Shown: positions 46,620 through 56,764, numbered from the stretch's first letter. The stretch: 64,000 nucleotides of DNA from an uncultured Sulfitobacter sp. (GCA_937138475.1 CAKZPD010000030.1:49735-113734); one strand, 5' to 3'. Program-made: numbers and translations. The notes: generated from the sequence alone by a model not told the origin.

Positions 46620-48269
46620 CTACATGTTGGGGTAATTCGGGCCGTCGCCCCCTTGCGGTGTGGTCCAGACAATGTTTTGGGCCGGATCTTTGATGTCGCA
46701 GGTCTTGCAGTGAACACAGTTCTGAAAATTGATAACAAACCGTGTGTCTTTGCCGGCCTCTTCGACGAATTCATAGACCCCCGCAGGGCAATAGCGCGCG
46801 GCAGGGCCGGCGTATTTGACCAGGTTGCTGGCGACAGGCTCATCTTGATCCTTCAGGGTCAAATGCGCTGGCTGGCTTTCTTCGTGGTTAGTGAAGGAAA
46901 AGGCGACATTGGTCAGCCGGTCAAAGGACAGCTTGCCGTCCGGCTTGGGATAGGCGATTTCCTTGTGCTTGGCGGCTTCTTCTGTGGCCTGCGCATCGGT
47001 CTTGCCGTGGCTCAGCGTTCCCATCAACGAAAAGCCCAGCGTGTTGGTCCACATATCAAGCCCGCCCAACATCAACGAGGCGGTCAGCCCGTATTTTGAC
47101 CACAGCGGTTTGACATTGCGCACCTTTTTCAGATCCTTGCCGATTGGGCCTTTGCGCACGTTGGTCTCATAGGCGGTCAGCTCGTCTGCGCTGCGGCCGG
47201 CTTGAATGGCCTCAAAGGCCGCTTCGGCGGCAGCTTTGCCCGACAACATGGCATTGTGATTGCCCTTGATGCGCGGCACGTTGACCATCCCCACCGAACA
47301 GCCCAGCAAGGCAACACCGGGGGCGACCATCTTGGGCATCGACTGGTATCCGCCTTCGCTGATGGCGCGGGCGCCATAAGCCACGCGTTTTCCGCCCTCA
47401 AGCAGATTTGCAACCATCGGATGGTGCTTGAAGCGCTGGAATTCCATATAGGGGAACAGATGTGGGTTGCGATAATTCAAATGCACCACGAAGCCGATAT
47501 AAACCTGATTGTTATCAAGGTGATAAATGAATGACCCGCCGCCGGCATTTCCACCCAGCGGCCAGCCCATGGTGTGGGTGACGGTGCCCTCGCGGTGTTT
47601 GGCGGGGTCGATCTCCCAGATTTCTTTCATGCCAAGGCCGAATTTTTGCGGCTCGTGACCGTCGGCAAGGTTATATTTCTCAATCACTTGTTTTGACAGT
47701 GATCCGCGCACACCCTCGGACAGGAACACATATTTGCCGTGCAGCTCCATGCCCGGCTCATAGCTGTCACCATGGCTGCCATCTGCGTTCTTGCCGAATT
47801 CGCCGGCGACAACGCCTTTGACCTCGCCCTGGTCGCCAAAGACCAGCTCGGAACAGGCCATGCCGGGGAAAATCTCAACACCCATCTCTTCGGCTTGCTC
47901 GGCCATCCAGCGGCACACATTGGCCATCGAGACGATATAATTGCCGTGGTTGTTCATCAGCGGCGGCATGGGAAAGTTCGGAATGCGAATTTGCCCGGCT
48001 TCGCCCATCATATAGAAATTGTCTTCTTTGACCGGCACGTTCAGCGGCGCGCCTTTGGCCTTCCAATCGGGGATGAGCGCCTCAAGGCCACAAGGATCAA
48101 GAACCGCGCCCGACAGGATATGCGCACCAACCTCTGAGCCTTTTTCAAGCACAACCACATTGCAATCTGCGTCCAATTGCTTGAGGCGGATCGCGGCAGA
48201 CAATCCGGCCGGACCTGCGCCGACGATGACAACATCATATTCCATCGCTTCGCGTTCAATTTGAGCCAT
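46620..48269 (-). CDS. etfD: Electron-transfer flavoprotein-ubiquinone oxidoreductase
   Basis: ETF-QO moves electrons from ETF, reduced by acyl-CoA and other dehydrogenases, to ubiquinone in the membrane. The 549-residue product has the FAD motif VVIVGAGPAGLSAAIRL near residues 14-30 and the long DYV-type ligand region EVGAHILSGAVLDPCGLEALIPDWK. The C-terminal [4Fe-4S] part has CPAGVYEF and NCVHCKTCDIKDPAQNIVWTTPQGGDGPNYPNM. The ATG at 48269 follows GGGAGCG. It is a single gene here; the etfAB genes are elsewhere. Confidence 0.96.
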   Translation of the reverse strand: MAQIEREAMEYDVVIVGAGPAGLSAAIRLKQLDADCNVVVLEKGSEVGAHILSGAVLDPCGLEALIPDWKAKGAPLNVPVKEDNFYMMGEAGQIRIPNFPMPPLMNNHGNYIVSMANVCRWMAEQAEEMGVEIFPGMACSELVFGDQGEVKGVVAGEFGKNADGSHGDSYEPGMELHGKYVFLSEGVRGSLSKQVIEKYNLADGHEPQKFGLGMKEIWEIDPAKHREGTVTHTMGWPLGGNAGGGSFIYHLDNNQVYIGFVVHLNYRNPHLFPYMEFQRFKHHPMVANLLEGGKRVAYGARAISEGGYQSMPKMVAPGVALLGCSVGMVNVPRIKGNHNAMLSGKAAAEAAFEAIQAGRSADELTAYETNVRKGPIGKDLKKVRNVKPLWSKYGLTASLMLGGLDMWTNTLGFSLMGTLSHGKTDAQATEEAAKHKEIAYPKPDGKLSFDRLTNVAFSFTNHEESQPAHLTLKDQDEPVASNLVKYAGPAARYCPAGVYEFVEEAGKDTRFVINFQNCVHCKTCDIKDPAQNIVWTTPQGGDGPNYPNM

Positions 48270-48594
48270 CTGGCGCTCCCTTAGTTCTGGATGTGACGCA
48301 TATGCGCGACGTCACGACATAATCTTTCGTGTTTGGCTACCCGAGCAGGGCCACAAGTGCAATCCGGACACTGCGTAAAAAACCGCGAAGATCAAGACAA
48401 ACATGCAAAGATGCCGGGCAAAATCCATGGCCGCCCCTTGCAGCGGGAACAGTGGCTTGCCATCTGTGGCACAACCGCGCCCATGGCTTGCGTCTGCTCT
48501 TGCATTTCGCGGGCGGTTTGGGTCTTGTAGGGGTAACTGAAAACAGCGGTCCACAGGAATGCCTGCGGGCCGCCTAAATTTGTAGGCGCCAAAG
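48270..48594. other. Gap between etfD and greA
   Basis: This 325-base gap between divergent genes holds an inverted repeat GTGACG (48293-48298) / CGTCAC (48310-48315) close to the etfD start, which could be an operator. It also holds a possible 38-residue ORF (48312-48428) and an overlapping 72-codon minus frame (48392-48610) that I do not recognise. No RNA gene is evident. Confidence 0.4.
48312..48428 (-). CDS. Possible 38-residue membrane peptide
   Basis: ATG 48428 follows AAGGGGC by six bases and opens MDFARHLCMFVLIFAVFYAV then SGLHLWPCSGSQTRKIMS. One hydrophobic span with a basic end would suit a small membrane protein. There is no homology I recognise, and the frame may be fortuitous. 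Confidence 0.35.
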   Translation of the reverse strand: MDFARHLCMFVLIFAVFYAVSGLHLWPCSGSQTRKIMS

Positions 48595-49065
48595 ATGGAA
48601 AAAATTCCAATGACCCGCAAAGGGCACAGTGATCTAGAAGTTGAGCTTAAGCAGCTCAAATCGGTCGAGCGCCCCAACATCATTGCCGCCATCGCCGAAG
48701 CCCGCGAACATGGCGATCTGTCCGAGAACGCTGAATATCATTCGGCCCGCGAAAAGCATTCCTTTATCGAAGGGCGCATCAAAGAGCTGGAAGGCGTGCT
48801 GAGCCTGGCCGAGGTGATCGACCCTGCGAAATTGTCCGGCGCCATCAAATTTGGTGCCCGCGTGACCTTGGTAGACGAAGACACGGACGAAGAAAAAACC
48901 TGGCAAATCGTCGGTGAGCACGAAGCCAGCGTCGAGCAAGGTCTGCTGAACATCAAATCGCCCATCGCCCGGGCGCTGATCGGTAAAGAGGAAGGCGACA
49001 GCGTCGAAGTGCGCACCCCCGGCGGCCAGAAAAGCTATGAGGTTCTGAAAATCGTCTACGCCTAG
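48595..49065 (+). CDS. greA: Transcription elongation factor GreA
   Basis: GreA binds RNA polymerase and stimulates cleavage of backtracked RNA. The 156-residue product [67 protein letters not shown] has the full coiled-coil finger with the acidic tip (GDLSENAEY). The C-terminal FKBP-like domain follows ([46 protein letters not shown]). A membrane-protein gene starts 14 bases after the stop. Confidence 0.97.
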   Translation: MEKIPMTRKGHSDLEVELKQLKSVERPNIIAAIAEAREHGDLSENAEYHSAREKHSFIEGRIKELEGVLSLAEVIDPAKLSGAIKFGARVTLVDEDTDEEKTWQIVGEHEASVEQGLLNIKSPIARALIGKEEGDSVEVRTPGGQKSYEVLKIVYA

Positions 49066-49079
49066 GAAAGGTGCCAAGG

Positions 49080-50084
49080 ATGGATGCAGACCGTGACCGA
49101 AACGCCGGCGGCCCGGGTCGTGGGGCGCTGGGGCTTTTTGATCGCCCGGCGCCGCGCGGGCTCAGTCACCTTGATATCATAGCGCTGGCGCTTTCGGCGC
49201 TGTGGCTGGTGTTGGCCGGGCTGGTGCTTTGGCTTTGGCCCGGCGGCATGGCCTTGGTGCATGTTCTGGCCATCGTGATGCCGCTTGGATTGATCTGGAT
49301 CGCCGTATCTGTGGCCCGCGCCAGCAAGGCCTTGCGCCGCGACAGTGACCGTCTTCGCGCCGCGCTTGAGGCCGTGCGCCACATCCATACCAGCCAACAG
49401 CAAACGGCACAAACGGCGGTGGATAAAACCATTGCGCGCAAACTGGACGAAATTGCTGTCAGTTTGCGAAAAACCCAAACCGAACTGGCGCAGCGCCCGG
49501 CGCAGATGTCGCCCCGCCCTGCCCAAGAGGCGGCCCCTGGGCCACAATCGCCCCCCGCGCCGCCGGACGAGGTCCAGTCGTCCCTTGCATTCGATCTGCA
49601 AACCCCGGCTGAACCACTCCCCTCTGATGAATTTATCCGCGCGCTGAATTTTCCAGAAACCGCCGAAGATACAGCCGGCTTCGCAGCGCTGCGGCGCGCG
49701 ATGAAAGATCACAAAGCGGCCCAACTGGTGCAGGCCGCACAAGATATCCTGACTTTGCTGTCCCAGGACGGCATTTATATGGATGACCTGCGTCCCGATC
49801 GCGCCAAGCCCGAAATCTGGCGTCAGTTCGGCAACGGCGCGCGCGGCAAGCCCATCGCCGCATTGGGGGGAATTCACGACAGCGCCCCGCTGGGACTGGC
49901 GGCAAAACGGATGAAACAAGACCCGATCTTCCGAGACGTGGCGCATCATTTCTTGCGGCGCTTCGATCAAACCTTCGCAACATTCGCGGAAACCGCCTCG
50001 GATGGCGAAATCTCGGCCCTGGCAGAAACCCGCACCGCCCGCGCCTTTATGCTGCTCGGGCGGGTGGCTGGCACCTTCGACTAG
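49080..50084 (+). CDS. Conserved membrane protein of unknown function
   Basis: The product has 334 residues from ATG 49080, eight bases after GGAAAGG; GTG 49071 is possible. Two adjacent membrane spans at about 32-75 (LDIIALALSALWLVLAGLVLWLW and MALVHVLAIVMPLGLIWIAVSVA) are followed by a helical stretch (about 80-150), a proline-rich linker and a C-terminal globular part of about 130 residues (FIRALNFPETAEDTAGFAALRRAMKDHKAAQLVQAAQDILTLLSQDGIYMDDLRPDRAKPEIWRQFGNG). I do not recognise a named domain. It sits directly after greA, as I recall in related genomes. Confidence 0.78.
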   Translation: MDADRDRNAGGPGRGALGLFDRPAPRGLSHLDIIALALSALWLVLAGLVLWLWPGGMALVHVLAIVMPLGLIWIAVSVARASKALRRDSDRLRAALEAVRHIHTSQQQTAQTAVDKTIARKLDEIAVSLRKTQTELAQRPAQMSPRPAQEAAPGPQSPPAPPDEVQSSLAFDLQTPAEPLPSDEFIRALNFPETAEDTAGFAALRRAMKDHKAAQLVQAAQDILTLLSQDGIYMDDLRPDRAKPEIWRQFGNGARGKPIAALGGIHDSAPLGLAAKRMKQDPIFRDVAHHFLRRFDQTFATFAETASDGEISALAETRTARAFMLLGRVAGTFD

Positions 50085-50096
50085 GTCAAATCGCCG

Positions 50097-50540
50097 TCAA
50101 TCAAACTTGCGCGACGGCGCCAGAACCACGGCCTCGCCGATCAGCACCTTCTTGCCATCCACCGCACAATGACACGCCAGCTTGACCCGCCGCTTTGACA
50201 GCTCAATATCCGTTACCTTGACCTCGGCATAGACCATATCTCCGGGTCGAACCGGGGCCAGAAACTTCAAGGTCTGCCCCATATAGACCGTGCCATGACC
50301 CGGCAATTGCTCGCCGATGACGGCGGAAATAAGCCCGGCGGTCAGCATCCCATGGGCGATGCGCCCCTCGAAAATCGTATCGCGCGCATAATCATCGTCC
50401 AGATGCACCGGATTGCGATCCGTCGACACCTGCGCAAACATCTCGATATCCTGATCCGTCACCTGCTTGCGCAGATAACGGGTCATTCCCATTTCGATGT
50501 CCTCAATGCAAATCGTGCCGCGGGGCATATTGTCCAACAT
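50097..50540 (-). CDS. MaoC-family (R)-specific enoyl-CoA hydratase
   Basis: The 147-residue hot-dog-fold product has the MaoC hydratase motif: VSTDRNPVHLDDDYARDTIFEGRIAHGMLTAGLISAVIGEQLPGHGTVYMGQTLKFLAPVRPGDMV. The catalytic D and H lie in DRNPVH. Such enzymes hydrate crotonyl- and medium-chain enoyl-CoA to R-3-hydroxyacyl-CoA, which can feed PHA synthesis (PhaJ role, inferred); phaAB are about 9 kb away. Its convergent neighbour ends 12 bases away. Confidence 0.88.
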   Translation of the reverse strand: MLDNMPRGTICIEDIEMGMTRYLRKQVTDQDIEMFAQVSTDRNPVHLDDDYARDTIFEGRIAHGMLTAGLISAVIGEQLPGHGTVYMGQTLKFLAPVRPGDMVYAEVKVTDIELSKRRVKLACHCAVDGKKVLIGEAVVLAPSRKFD

Positions 50541-50629
50541 TGCAACCTTCCGGTAATTATCTAAGTCAAGACGGATGATAATTGTAATTTAATTACTTTG
50601 CAACCGCAGAAAAATCACGCAAGCCCCGC

Positions 50630-50661
50630 TTCTTTTGTTCTCAAATATCCCCGCCGGAGGC
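50630..50661 (+). repeat. Dispersed intergenic element, copy E
   Basis: Reads TTCTTTTGTTC, TCAAATATCC, CCGCCGGAGGC; matches the consensus at every position. It lies between the MaoC start and the end of the HAD gene, so it is reversed relative to the HAD transcript. Confidence 0.85.
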
Positions 50662-50692
50662 TCCTCAGCCCACCGCAGGCCCCGCCGCCAGA

Positions 50693-51565
50693 TTATCGCA
50701 AGAACCCAATGGCAAAGCTGGGGGCCACGCTCTCTTTCGTCAGGTAATCCGCCAGGGCGGCCGGATCAGGTTGTGTGCTGGTTTTGGTCTCTTGCGCGGC
50801 CAGGCCACCAGAGATGAAAAGCGAATCGATATCTTCCCCCATCGCCCCTTGGATGTCGGTCAAAACACCGTCCCCGATGGCCAGGATGCGGCTGTCCGGA
50901 ATGTCGCCGCCAAGGGCGGTCAAACGGCGGCGCGCCAGGTCATAAATGGGCGGGTGAGGCTTGCCGAAATACAGGCTCTCGCCGCCCATCTGCGAATAGA
51001 GCTGCGCCACAGCGCCGGCGCACCATTCGCGCGTTTCGCCGCGATCCACCACGATATCGGGATTGGCACACAGCAGCTTCAGCCCGCGTTGCTTGGCCAG
51101 CAAAAACGCCGAACGCATCTCGCTCAGATCGGAAAACGGATCATTCGGGCCGGTGCAGACCATTCCCTCGGCCTCGGCCAAATCGACCCGGCTGATGTCC
51201 AGCGGGGCGGCAAGAATGTCCAGCGGTTCAAAAAACTTCAGATCGCTTGGCGGCCCGATGTGCCAGACCTTGCGCCCGACAACGCCGCGATACATCGCCG
51301 CGCGGGCGCTGTCGCCGGATGTGGCAATGCTGTCCCAGGCGTCTTGCGGAACGCCGAAATGCACCAGCTGCTTTTCAACCCCGGCGCGGGGCCGAGGCGA
51401 ATTGGTGACCAAGATCACCTTGCCGCCGCCGCGCCGAAACGCCTGCAGGGCTGCAACCGCTTCGGGAAAGGCGTTGACGCCGTTATGAACACAGCCCCAA
51501 AGGTCAACAAAAAGCGCATCATACTGCGCCGAAATATCGCCAAGGGCGCAGATGATCTTGGTCAT
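50693..51565 (-). CDS. HAD-superfamily hydrolase (TIGR01459/NagD-like)
   Basis: The 290-residue product has HAD motif I as LFVDLWGCVHNG (nucleophile D21), motif II VILVTNSPRP (threonine with asparagine) and motif IV LAIGDGVLTDIQGAMGEDIDSLFI. A cap with KVWHIGPPSDLKFFEPL and YFGKPHPPIYDLA completes the NagD/TIGR01459 architecture. The second acidic residue of motif I is W, as in this subfamily, so phosphatase activity must rely on another residue or be weak. The substrate is unknown, probably a nucleotide or sugar phosphate. Confidence 0.88.
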   Translation of the reverse strand: MTKIICALGDISAQYDALFVDLWGCVHNGVNAFPEAVAALQAFRRGGGKVILVTNSPRPRAGVEKQLVHFGVPQDAWDSIATSGDSARAAMYRGVVGRKVWHIGPPSDLKFFEPLDILAAPLDISRVDLAEAEGMVCTGPNDPFSDLSEMRSAFLLAKQRGLKLLCANPDIVVDRGETREWCAGAVAQLYSQMGGESLYFGKPHPPIYDLARRRLTALGGDIPDSRILAIGDGVLTDIQGAMGEDIDSLFISGGLAAQETKTSTQPDPAALADYLTKESVAPSFAIGFLR

Positions 51566-51593
51566 ATCAGGCTTTCGCTTGTTTGCTCTGGGG

Positions 51594-52517
51594 TCAAATG
51601 CTCAGGTTTGGAATGATCTGCTTTTTGCGGCTCATCACACCCGGCAGCACAACGGTGTCGCCGTCCGATACCGCGCCAAAGCTTTTTTGCGCGACATCTC
51701 GGGTCAAGTCGTTGGGCAAAAGCAATGTCGCCTCTTCATTCAGGATATCAACCACAAAAAGCAGCACTTGATCGGCGCCGTCTTCCTGCGCAACGCCCGG
51801 CATGGCCGCCATCAGCGCCTCTTTGCGGTCCAGCACAGATTTCGGCGATGTCGTCTCAAGAACCGAAACGCGGAATTGCTTGCCGCCTACCGCATACTCT
51901 TTGCTGTCCATCCGCAGCAATTCGGCCTCGGAAAAGGACGAGACATCTGATTTGGCCGCGAACATCTGCGCCGCGTATGCGGCGATATCAATGCCCAGAT
52001 CCGCCGCCAGCGCTTGGGCGACTGCGACATCTTCGGGGGTGGTGGTGGGGCTGCGGAATTCCAGCGTATCGGACAAAATGCAGGTCAGCATCGCGCCCTT
52101 GATGTCGCGGGGCATCTTGGCCCGCGCCGCGTCGCCCATAATCTTGTGCATGATCGTCGCGGTGCAGGCCAGCGGCTGGATCACCATATGAATGGGGCCT
52201 TTGGTCTCAAGCCCACCAACCAGCTTGTGGTGGTCAATAATCGCGCGGATGTCAGTGTCGTTGATATTGGCCGGCAATTCGGCCGGATTGTTGGTATCGA
52301 CGATCACCACAGGGGTGCCATCGGCGATTTCCGTAACGATCTGGGGTTTGGCCAATCCCCAATGCTCCAGCATGAACAGGGCCTCGGTGTTTGGCTCTCC
52401 CAGCAGCACCGGCTTGGCATCGACGCCTTCGATTTCAGTCAAATACCACGCCCAGATAATCGGAGATCCGGTGCTGTCGGTGTCAGGGGATTTATGGCCA
52501 AAAACGAGGGTGCTCAT
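51594..52517 (-). CDS. ppaC: Manganese-dependent inorganic pyrophosphatase
   Basis: PpaC hydrolyses pyrophosphate to phosphate, pulling biosynthetic reactions forward. The 307-residue DHH-family product has GHKSPDTDSTGSPI at the start, VVIVDTNNPAELP, the DHH motif AIIDHHKLVGG, SDTLEFRSPTTTPED, and the C-terminal DHHA2 part with KSVLDRKEALMAAM and VMSRKKQIIPNL near the C-terminus. Family II enzymes prefer Mn2+ or Co2+. The HAD gene follows 28 bases later on the same strand and may be cotranscribed. Confidence 0.94.
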   Translation of the reverse strand: MSTLVFGHKSPDTDSTGSPIIWAWYLTEIEGVDAKPVLLGEPNTEALFMLEHWGLAKPQIVTEIADGTPVVIVDTNNPAELPANINDTDIRAIIDHHKLVGGLETKGPIHMVIQPLACTATIMHKIMGDAARAKMPRDIKGAMLTCILSDTLEFRSPTTTPEDVAVAQALAADLGIDIAAYAAQMFAAKSDVSSFSEAELLRMDSKEYAVGGKQFRVSVLETTSPKSVLDRKEALMAAMPGVAQEDGADQVLLFVVDILNEEATLLLPNDLTRDVAQKSFGAVSDGDTVVLPGVMSRKKQIIPNLSI

Positions 52518-52591
52518 CGGGGCAAGTCCTAAGTTGTATCGGGTGAATTTCCCCGGCCTTATATCACGCTAATTTCCGGTGTCACCCCGGC

Positions 52592-52948
52592 CTAATCAAA
52601 GCCCAGCGCGTGCCGTTTCACCTTGCTCAGCTTTGCCACGATCAGATCGTACGAAGCGGTGATATGGGCGCGCAGCTCGGCATCATTCAGCCCCGGCGCC
52701 GTGTAATGTTGCAGCCACAGCATCCCGCGCGACGCCAGATAGGGGGCAGGGCGAATGCCGGGGCTGTCTTTCAATACCTCAAAGGCCAGGGGCGTGACCT
52801 TGAACGTAAAAGCAGGCGCCCCCTCGTGGCGCCCGCAAATCGCAAAGACTTTTCCGCTTACCTTCCATACATCGGCGTTGCCCCATTGGACCACATGGGT
52901 GGTTCCGGGAAGGTTGGCACAAAACTGGTTATACTCGTCACGGGTCAT
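52592..52948 (-). CDS. MmcQ/YjbR family protein
   Basis: The 118-residue product (MTRDEYNQFCANLPGTTHVVQWGNADVWKVSGKVFAICGRHEGAPAFTFKV, then LKDSPGIRPAPYLASRGMLWLQHYTAPGLNDAELRAHITASYDLIVAKL) has the YjbR double-wing fold pattern. The family is called DNA-binding from structure only; a true function is not established. It lies between ppaC and the second VPLPA gene, 26 bases after the latter's stop. Confidence 0.9.
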   Translation of the reverse strand: MTRDEYNQFCANLPGTTHVVQWGNADVWKVSGKVFAICGRHEGAPAFTFKVTPLAFEVLKDSPGIRPAPYLASRGMLWLQHYTAPGLNDAELRAHITASYDLIVAKLSKVKRHALGFD

Positions 52949-52974
52949 GGCTCAGCTTTGCACGAAACCATCGC

Positions 52975-53622
52975 TTATGTCTTGACCTTTTGAACCGCCA
53001 CCTTGCGGCGGCGCGCCGCGAACAATCCAAACAGGCCGGTCAGCAACATGAACGCCGGGGCGGGCAGGGGGACGGGGGCAACGCCGGGGGCGATCTTTGC
53101 CTTGAAATCCATGATCGACTTGGCAGGCGAAAAAGAGGAAAAGTTCCGTGCGCAACCGTCGCAAGATACTGCAAACCAATGGGTGCCGTCCAATTTAAAG
53201 ACGTAATCCCCGCTCTTGTCTTCTTTGACAAAGGCAAAGCTTTGTCCGCTGCCATAGGTCATTTTCAGGTTCAATCCCGACAGGGCGCCAAAACCGCTCA
53301 GGGCGCCTTCGGCCAAGCCATAATCATAGCGCGCGCCTCTGTTGTTCTTGACGTTCAGCTTAAAGGCAAATTTCACATCGAACCCGTTCGACGCATCGTC
53401 ATCCGCCACAAGCCGCGTCTTCAAGGTGCTCGATCCGTCGTTTTGGATCAGATACTCGCCGCCCTGAATGTCAAAGTTGAACAAAGGGCCAGATGCGCCA
53501 TCAAAATCATCATTGATCCAAATGCCGTTGGTCGGGCGTTGGTATTTTACGCTTGCTGCATTTGCGCCGGTTGTAATCATAAGCCCGGCCAGTGCTAAAA
53601 TCAGTGCCTTTTTGCCAAACAT
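52975..53622 (-). CDS. Secreted protein with VPLPA-CTERM sorting signal
   Basis: The 215-residue product has a signal peptide (1-22, cleavage near GANA/AS) and a beta-rich body with no domain I recognise. VPLPAPAFMLLTGLFGLFAARRRK at the C-terminus is a clear VPLPA-CTERM signal, with hydrophobic span and arginine cluster. The central body has a SCDGC cysteine pair and DFDGASG/DDDASNG-type acidic stretches that could bind calcium. VPLPA proteins are thought to be cut by exosortase D and delivered to the surface. Its leader carries an inverted repeat shared with the vWA gene at 5943. Confidence 0.82.
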   Translation of the reverse strand: MFGKKALILALAGLMITTGANAASVKYQRPTNGIWINDDFDGASGPLFNFDIQGGEYLIQNDGSSTLKTRLVADDDASNGFDVKFAFKLNVKNNRGARYDYGLAEGALSGFGALSGLNLKMTYGSGQSFAFVKEDKSGDYVFKLDGTHWFAVSCDGCARNFSSFSPAKSIMDFKAKIAPGVAPVPLPAPAFMLLTGLFGLFAARRRKVAVQKVKT

Positions 53623-53652
53623 CTTATTACCCTCTGTCTAAAATTTCTTTTC

Positions 53653-53686
53653 AACTATCTGCACTGATTAATAACTAAAGATAGTT
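53653..53686. promoter_or_regulatory. Inverted repeat before the second VPLPA gene
   Basis: AACTATCT (53653-53660) and AGATAGTT (53679-53686) are perfect 8-base arms with an 18-base AT-rich spacer, 30 to 64 bases upstream of the start. The arm AACTATCT is also upstream of the vWA/VPLPA gene, and AATAACTAAAGAT (53670-53682) occurs there with a 4-base insertion. A shared regulator site is likely but unproven. Confidence 0.5.
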
Positions 53687-53812
53687 TTAAAATAAAAAGT
53701 TCACCGCGGCAACCTAAAAATGCACAAAAAGATATTTACCTGTTAATCCCTTATTCCTTATCAGTTTTTGCGCAATCTTGCACCTTGCCGGCGATGCGCG
53801 CAGTATCCTCTT

Positions 53813-54475
53813 ATGGGAAATCCACGCGAAACTGACCTCTATCCGCCGATCAAGGCCCTGCTCGAATCGCAGGGCTATCAGGTGAAATCCGAAATTGGCG
53901 CCGTCGATGTTGTGGCGCTGCGCGGCGATGATCCGCCCGTGATCATCGAACTCAAACTGGGTTTCTCGTTGTCGTTGATCCATCAATGTGTCGCGCGACA
54001 ATCGCTCAGCGACGATGTCTATATGGCCGTGGCCCAGGGCCAGACCAAAGGCTTTGCCAAAGCGGTCAAAGACAATAAATCCCTGGCGCGCCGGCTTGGC
54101 CTTGGGCTGATCACCGTGCGGCTCCGTGATGGGCATGTGCAGATCCACTGCGACCCCGCGCCGTTTCAGCCTCGCAAATCCAAGCTCAGGCAAAGCCGTC
54201 TGCTGCGCGAATTTGCCCGCCGTTCTGGGGATCCGAACACGGGCGGCCAAACCCGCCAGGGGCTGATGACCGCCTACCGCCAGGATGCGCTGAAAATCGC
54301 ACACTACCTCAAGGAAAACGGCGCCTCGAAAGGCGCTATGGTCCGCGCGGCCACCGGCATCAGCACAGCAACCCGGATGATGGCGCAAAACCATTACGGC
54401 TGGTTTGACCGGCACGCCCGTGGCATCTACAGGCTCAGCGCCCAGGGCCAGACCGCTTTGAAAACTGTGCCCTGA
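53813..54475 (+). CDS. DUF2161 protein with PD-(D/E)XK nuclease-like core
   Basis: The product has 220 residues from ATG 53813. Residues about 10-60 read YPPIKALLESQGYQVKSEIGAVDVVALRGDDPPVIIELKLGFSLSLIHQ. The D in GAVDVV and IELK fit the D-x(n)-E-x-K catalytic core of restriction-like nucleases. The C-terminal 70 residues (YRQDALKIAHYLKENGASKGAMVRAATGISTATRMMAQNHYGWFDRHARGIYRLSAQG) look like a winged-helix domain. This suggests a DNA-acting enzyme of unknown role, possibly repair or defence; no partner genes are obvious. It diverges from the second VPLPA gene. Confidence 0.82.
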   Translation: MGNPRETDLYPPIKALLESQGYQVKSEIGAVDVVALRGDDPPVIIELKLGFSLSLIHQCVARQSLSDDVYMAVAQGQTKGFAKAVKDNKSLARRLGLGLITVRLRDGHVQIHCDPAPFQPRKSKLRQSRLLREFARRSGDPNTGGQTRQGLMTAYRQDALKIAHYLKENGASKGAMVRAATGISTATRMMAQNHYGWFDRHARGIYRLSAQGQTALKTVP

Positions 54476-54481
54476 TCCACC

Positions 54482-54527
54482 TTCTTTTGTTCATAAATAT
54501 CCCGGGGGTCTGGGGGCTGGCCCCCAG
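54482..54527 (+). repeat. Dispersed intergenic element, copy F, with hairpin
   Basis: Starts TTCTTTTGTTC, ATAAATATCCC six bases after the DUF2161 stop. It then departs from the other copies and ends in a hairpin with CTGGGGGC (54510-54517) and GCCCCCAG (54520-54527). This copy could act as a terminator, although the T-rich part precedes the stem. Confidence 0.8.
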
Positions 54528-54575
54528 CGCCACAGCATCGCTTGGGGCCGCATGTATTTTTTTGACCCCGCATGG

Positions 54576-54638
54576 TTGACTCGCCCCTGTCGCCTGCCTA
54601 GCTATGCGTCGTTAGCACTCCAAAAGGATGAGTGCTAA
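54576..54638 (+). promoter_or_regulatory. groESL promoter with CIRCE operator
   Basis: TTAGCACTC (54612-54620), nine bases, GAGTGCTAA (54630-54638) is a perfect CIRCE element, the HrcA operator. TTGACT at 54576-54581 with TAGCTA 17 bases on is a plausible sigma-70 promoter just upstream. HrcA should repress groESL and release it on heat shock; hrcA is not in this window. Confidence 0.95.
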
Positions 54639-54704
54639 CAATCCGCGCCCCACCGAAAGGGCCGGATTTTGATTTGATAACTTTGAGCCCAAGGAGCTGC
54701 AAAG

Positions 54705-54992
54705 ATGGCATTGAAACCGCTTCATGACCGCGTGCTGGTGCGCCGCACGGAAAGCGAAGAAAAAACAGCCGGCGGATTGATCATCCCCGATAGCGCCAAG
54801 GAAAAGCCAAGCGAAGGCGAAGTCGTCTCTGTTGGCGCCGGCGCCCGCAAAGACAGCGGCGAGCTGATCGAAATGGCCGTCAAGGCCGGCGACAAGGTTC
54901 TGTTCGGCAAATGGTCCGGCACCGAAGTCACCGTCGACGGCGAAGAGCTGCTGATGATGAAAGAAAGCGACATCATGGGAATCATCGAATAA
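54705..54992 (+). CDS. groES: Co-chaperonin GroES
   Basis: GroES caps the GroEL cavity. The 95-residue product [95 protein letters not shown] is full length, with the mobile loop ([16 protein letters not shown]) and roof hairpin. AAGGAGC lies before the ATG. groEL follows after 66 bases; CIRCE controls both. Confidence 0.98.
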   Translation: MALKPLHDRVLVRRTESEEKTAGGLIIPDSAKEKPSEGEVVSVGAGARKDSGELIEMAVKAGDKVLFGKWSGTEVTVDGEELLMMKESDIMGIIE

Positions 54993-55031
54993 GCCGAACG
55001 GCTTTCGATCTCTCTATCAACGCTGTTGTAA

Positions 55032-56702
<1,671 letters not shown>

Positions 56703-56730
56703 GCCAGCCCGGTTTATGTAATCCAATGAG

Positions 56731-56764
56731 GGGGCCTGCCATCTTGGCGGGCCCTTTTCTTTTG
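56731..56764 (+). terminator. Terminator after groEL
   Basis: GGGCCTGCCA (56733-56742) pairs with TGGCGGGCCC (56746-56755) with one T-G pair, followed by TTTTCTTTT. Confidence 0.9.
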
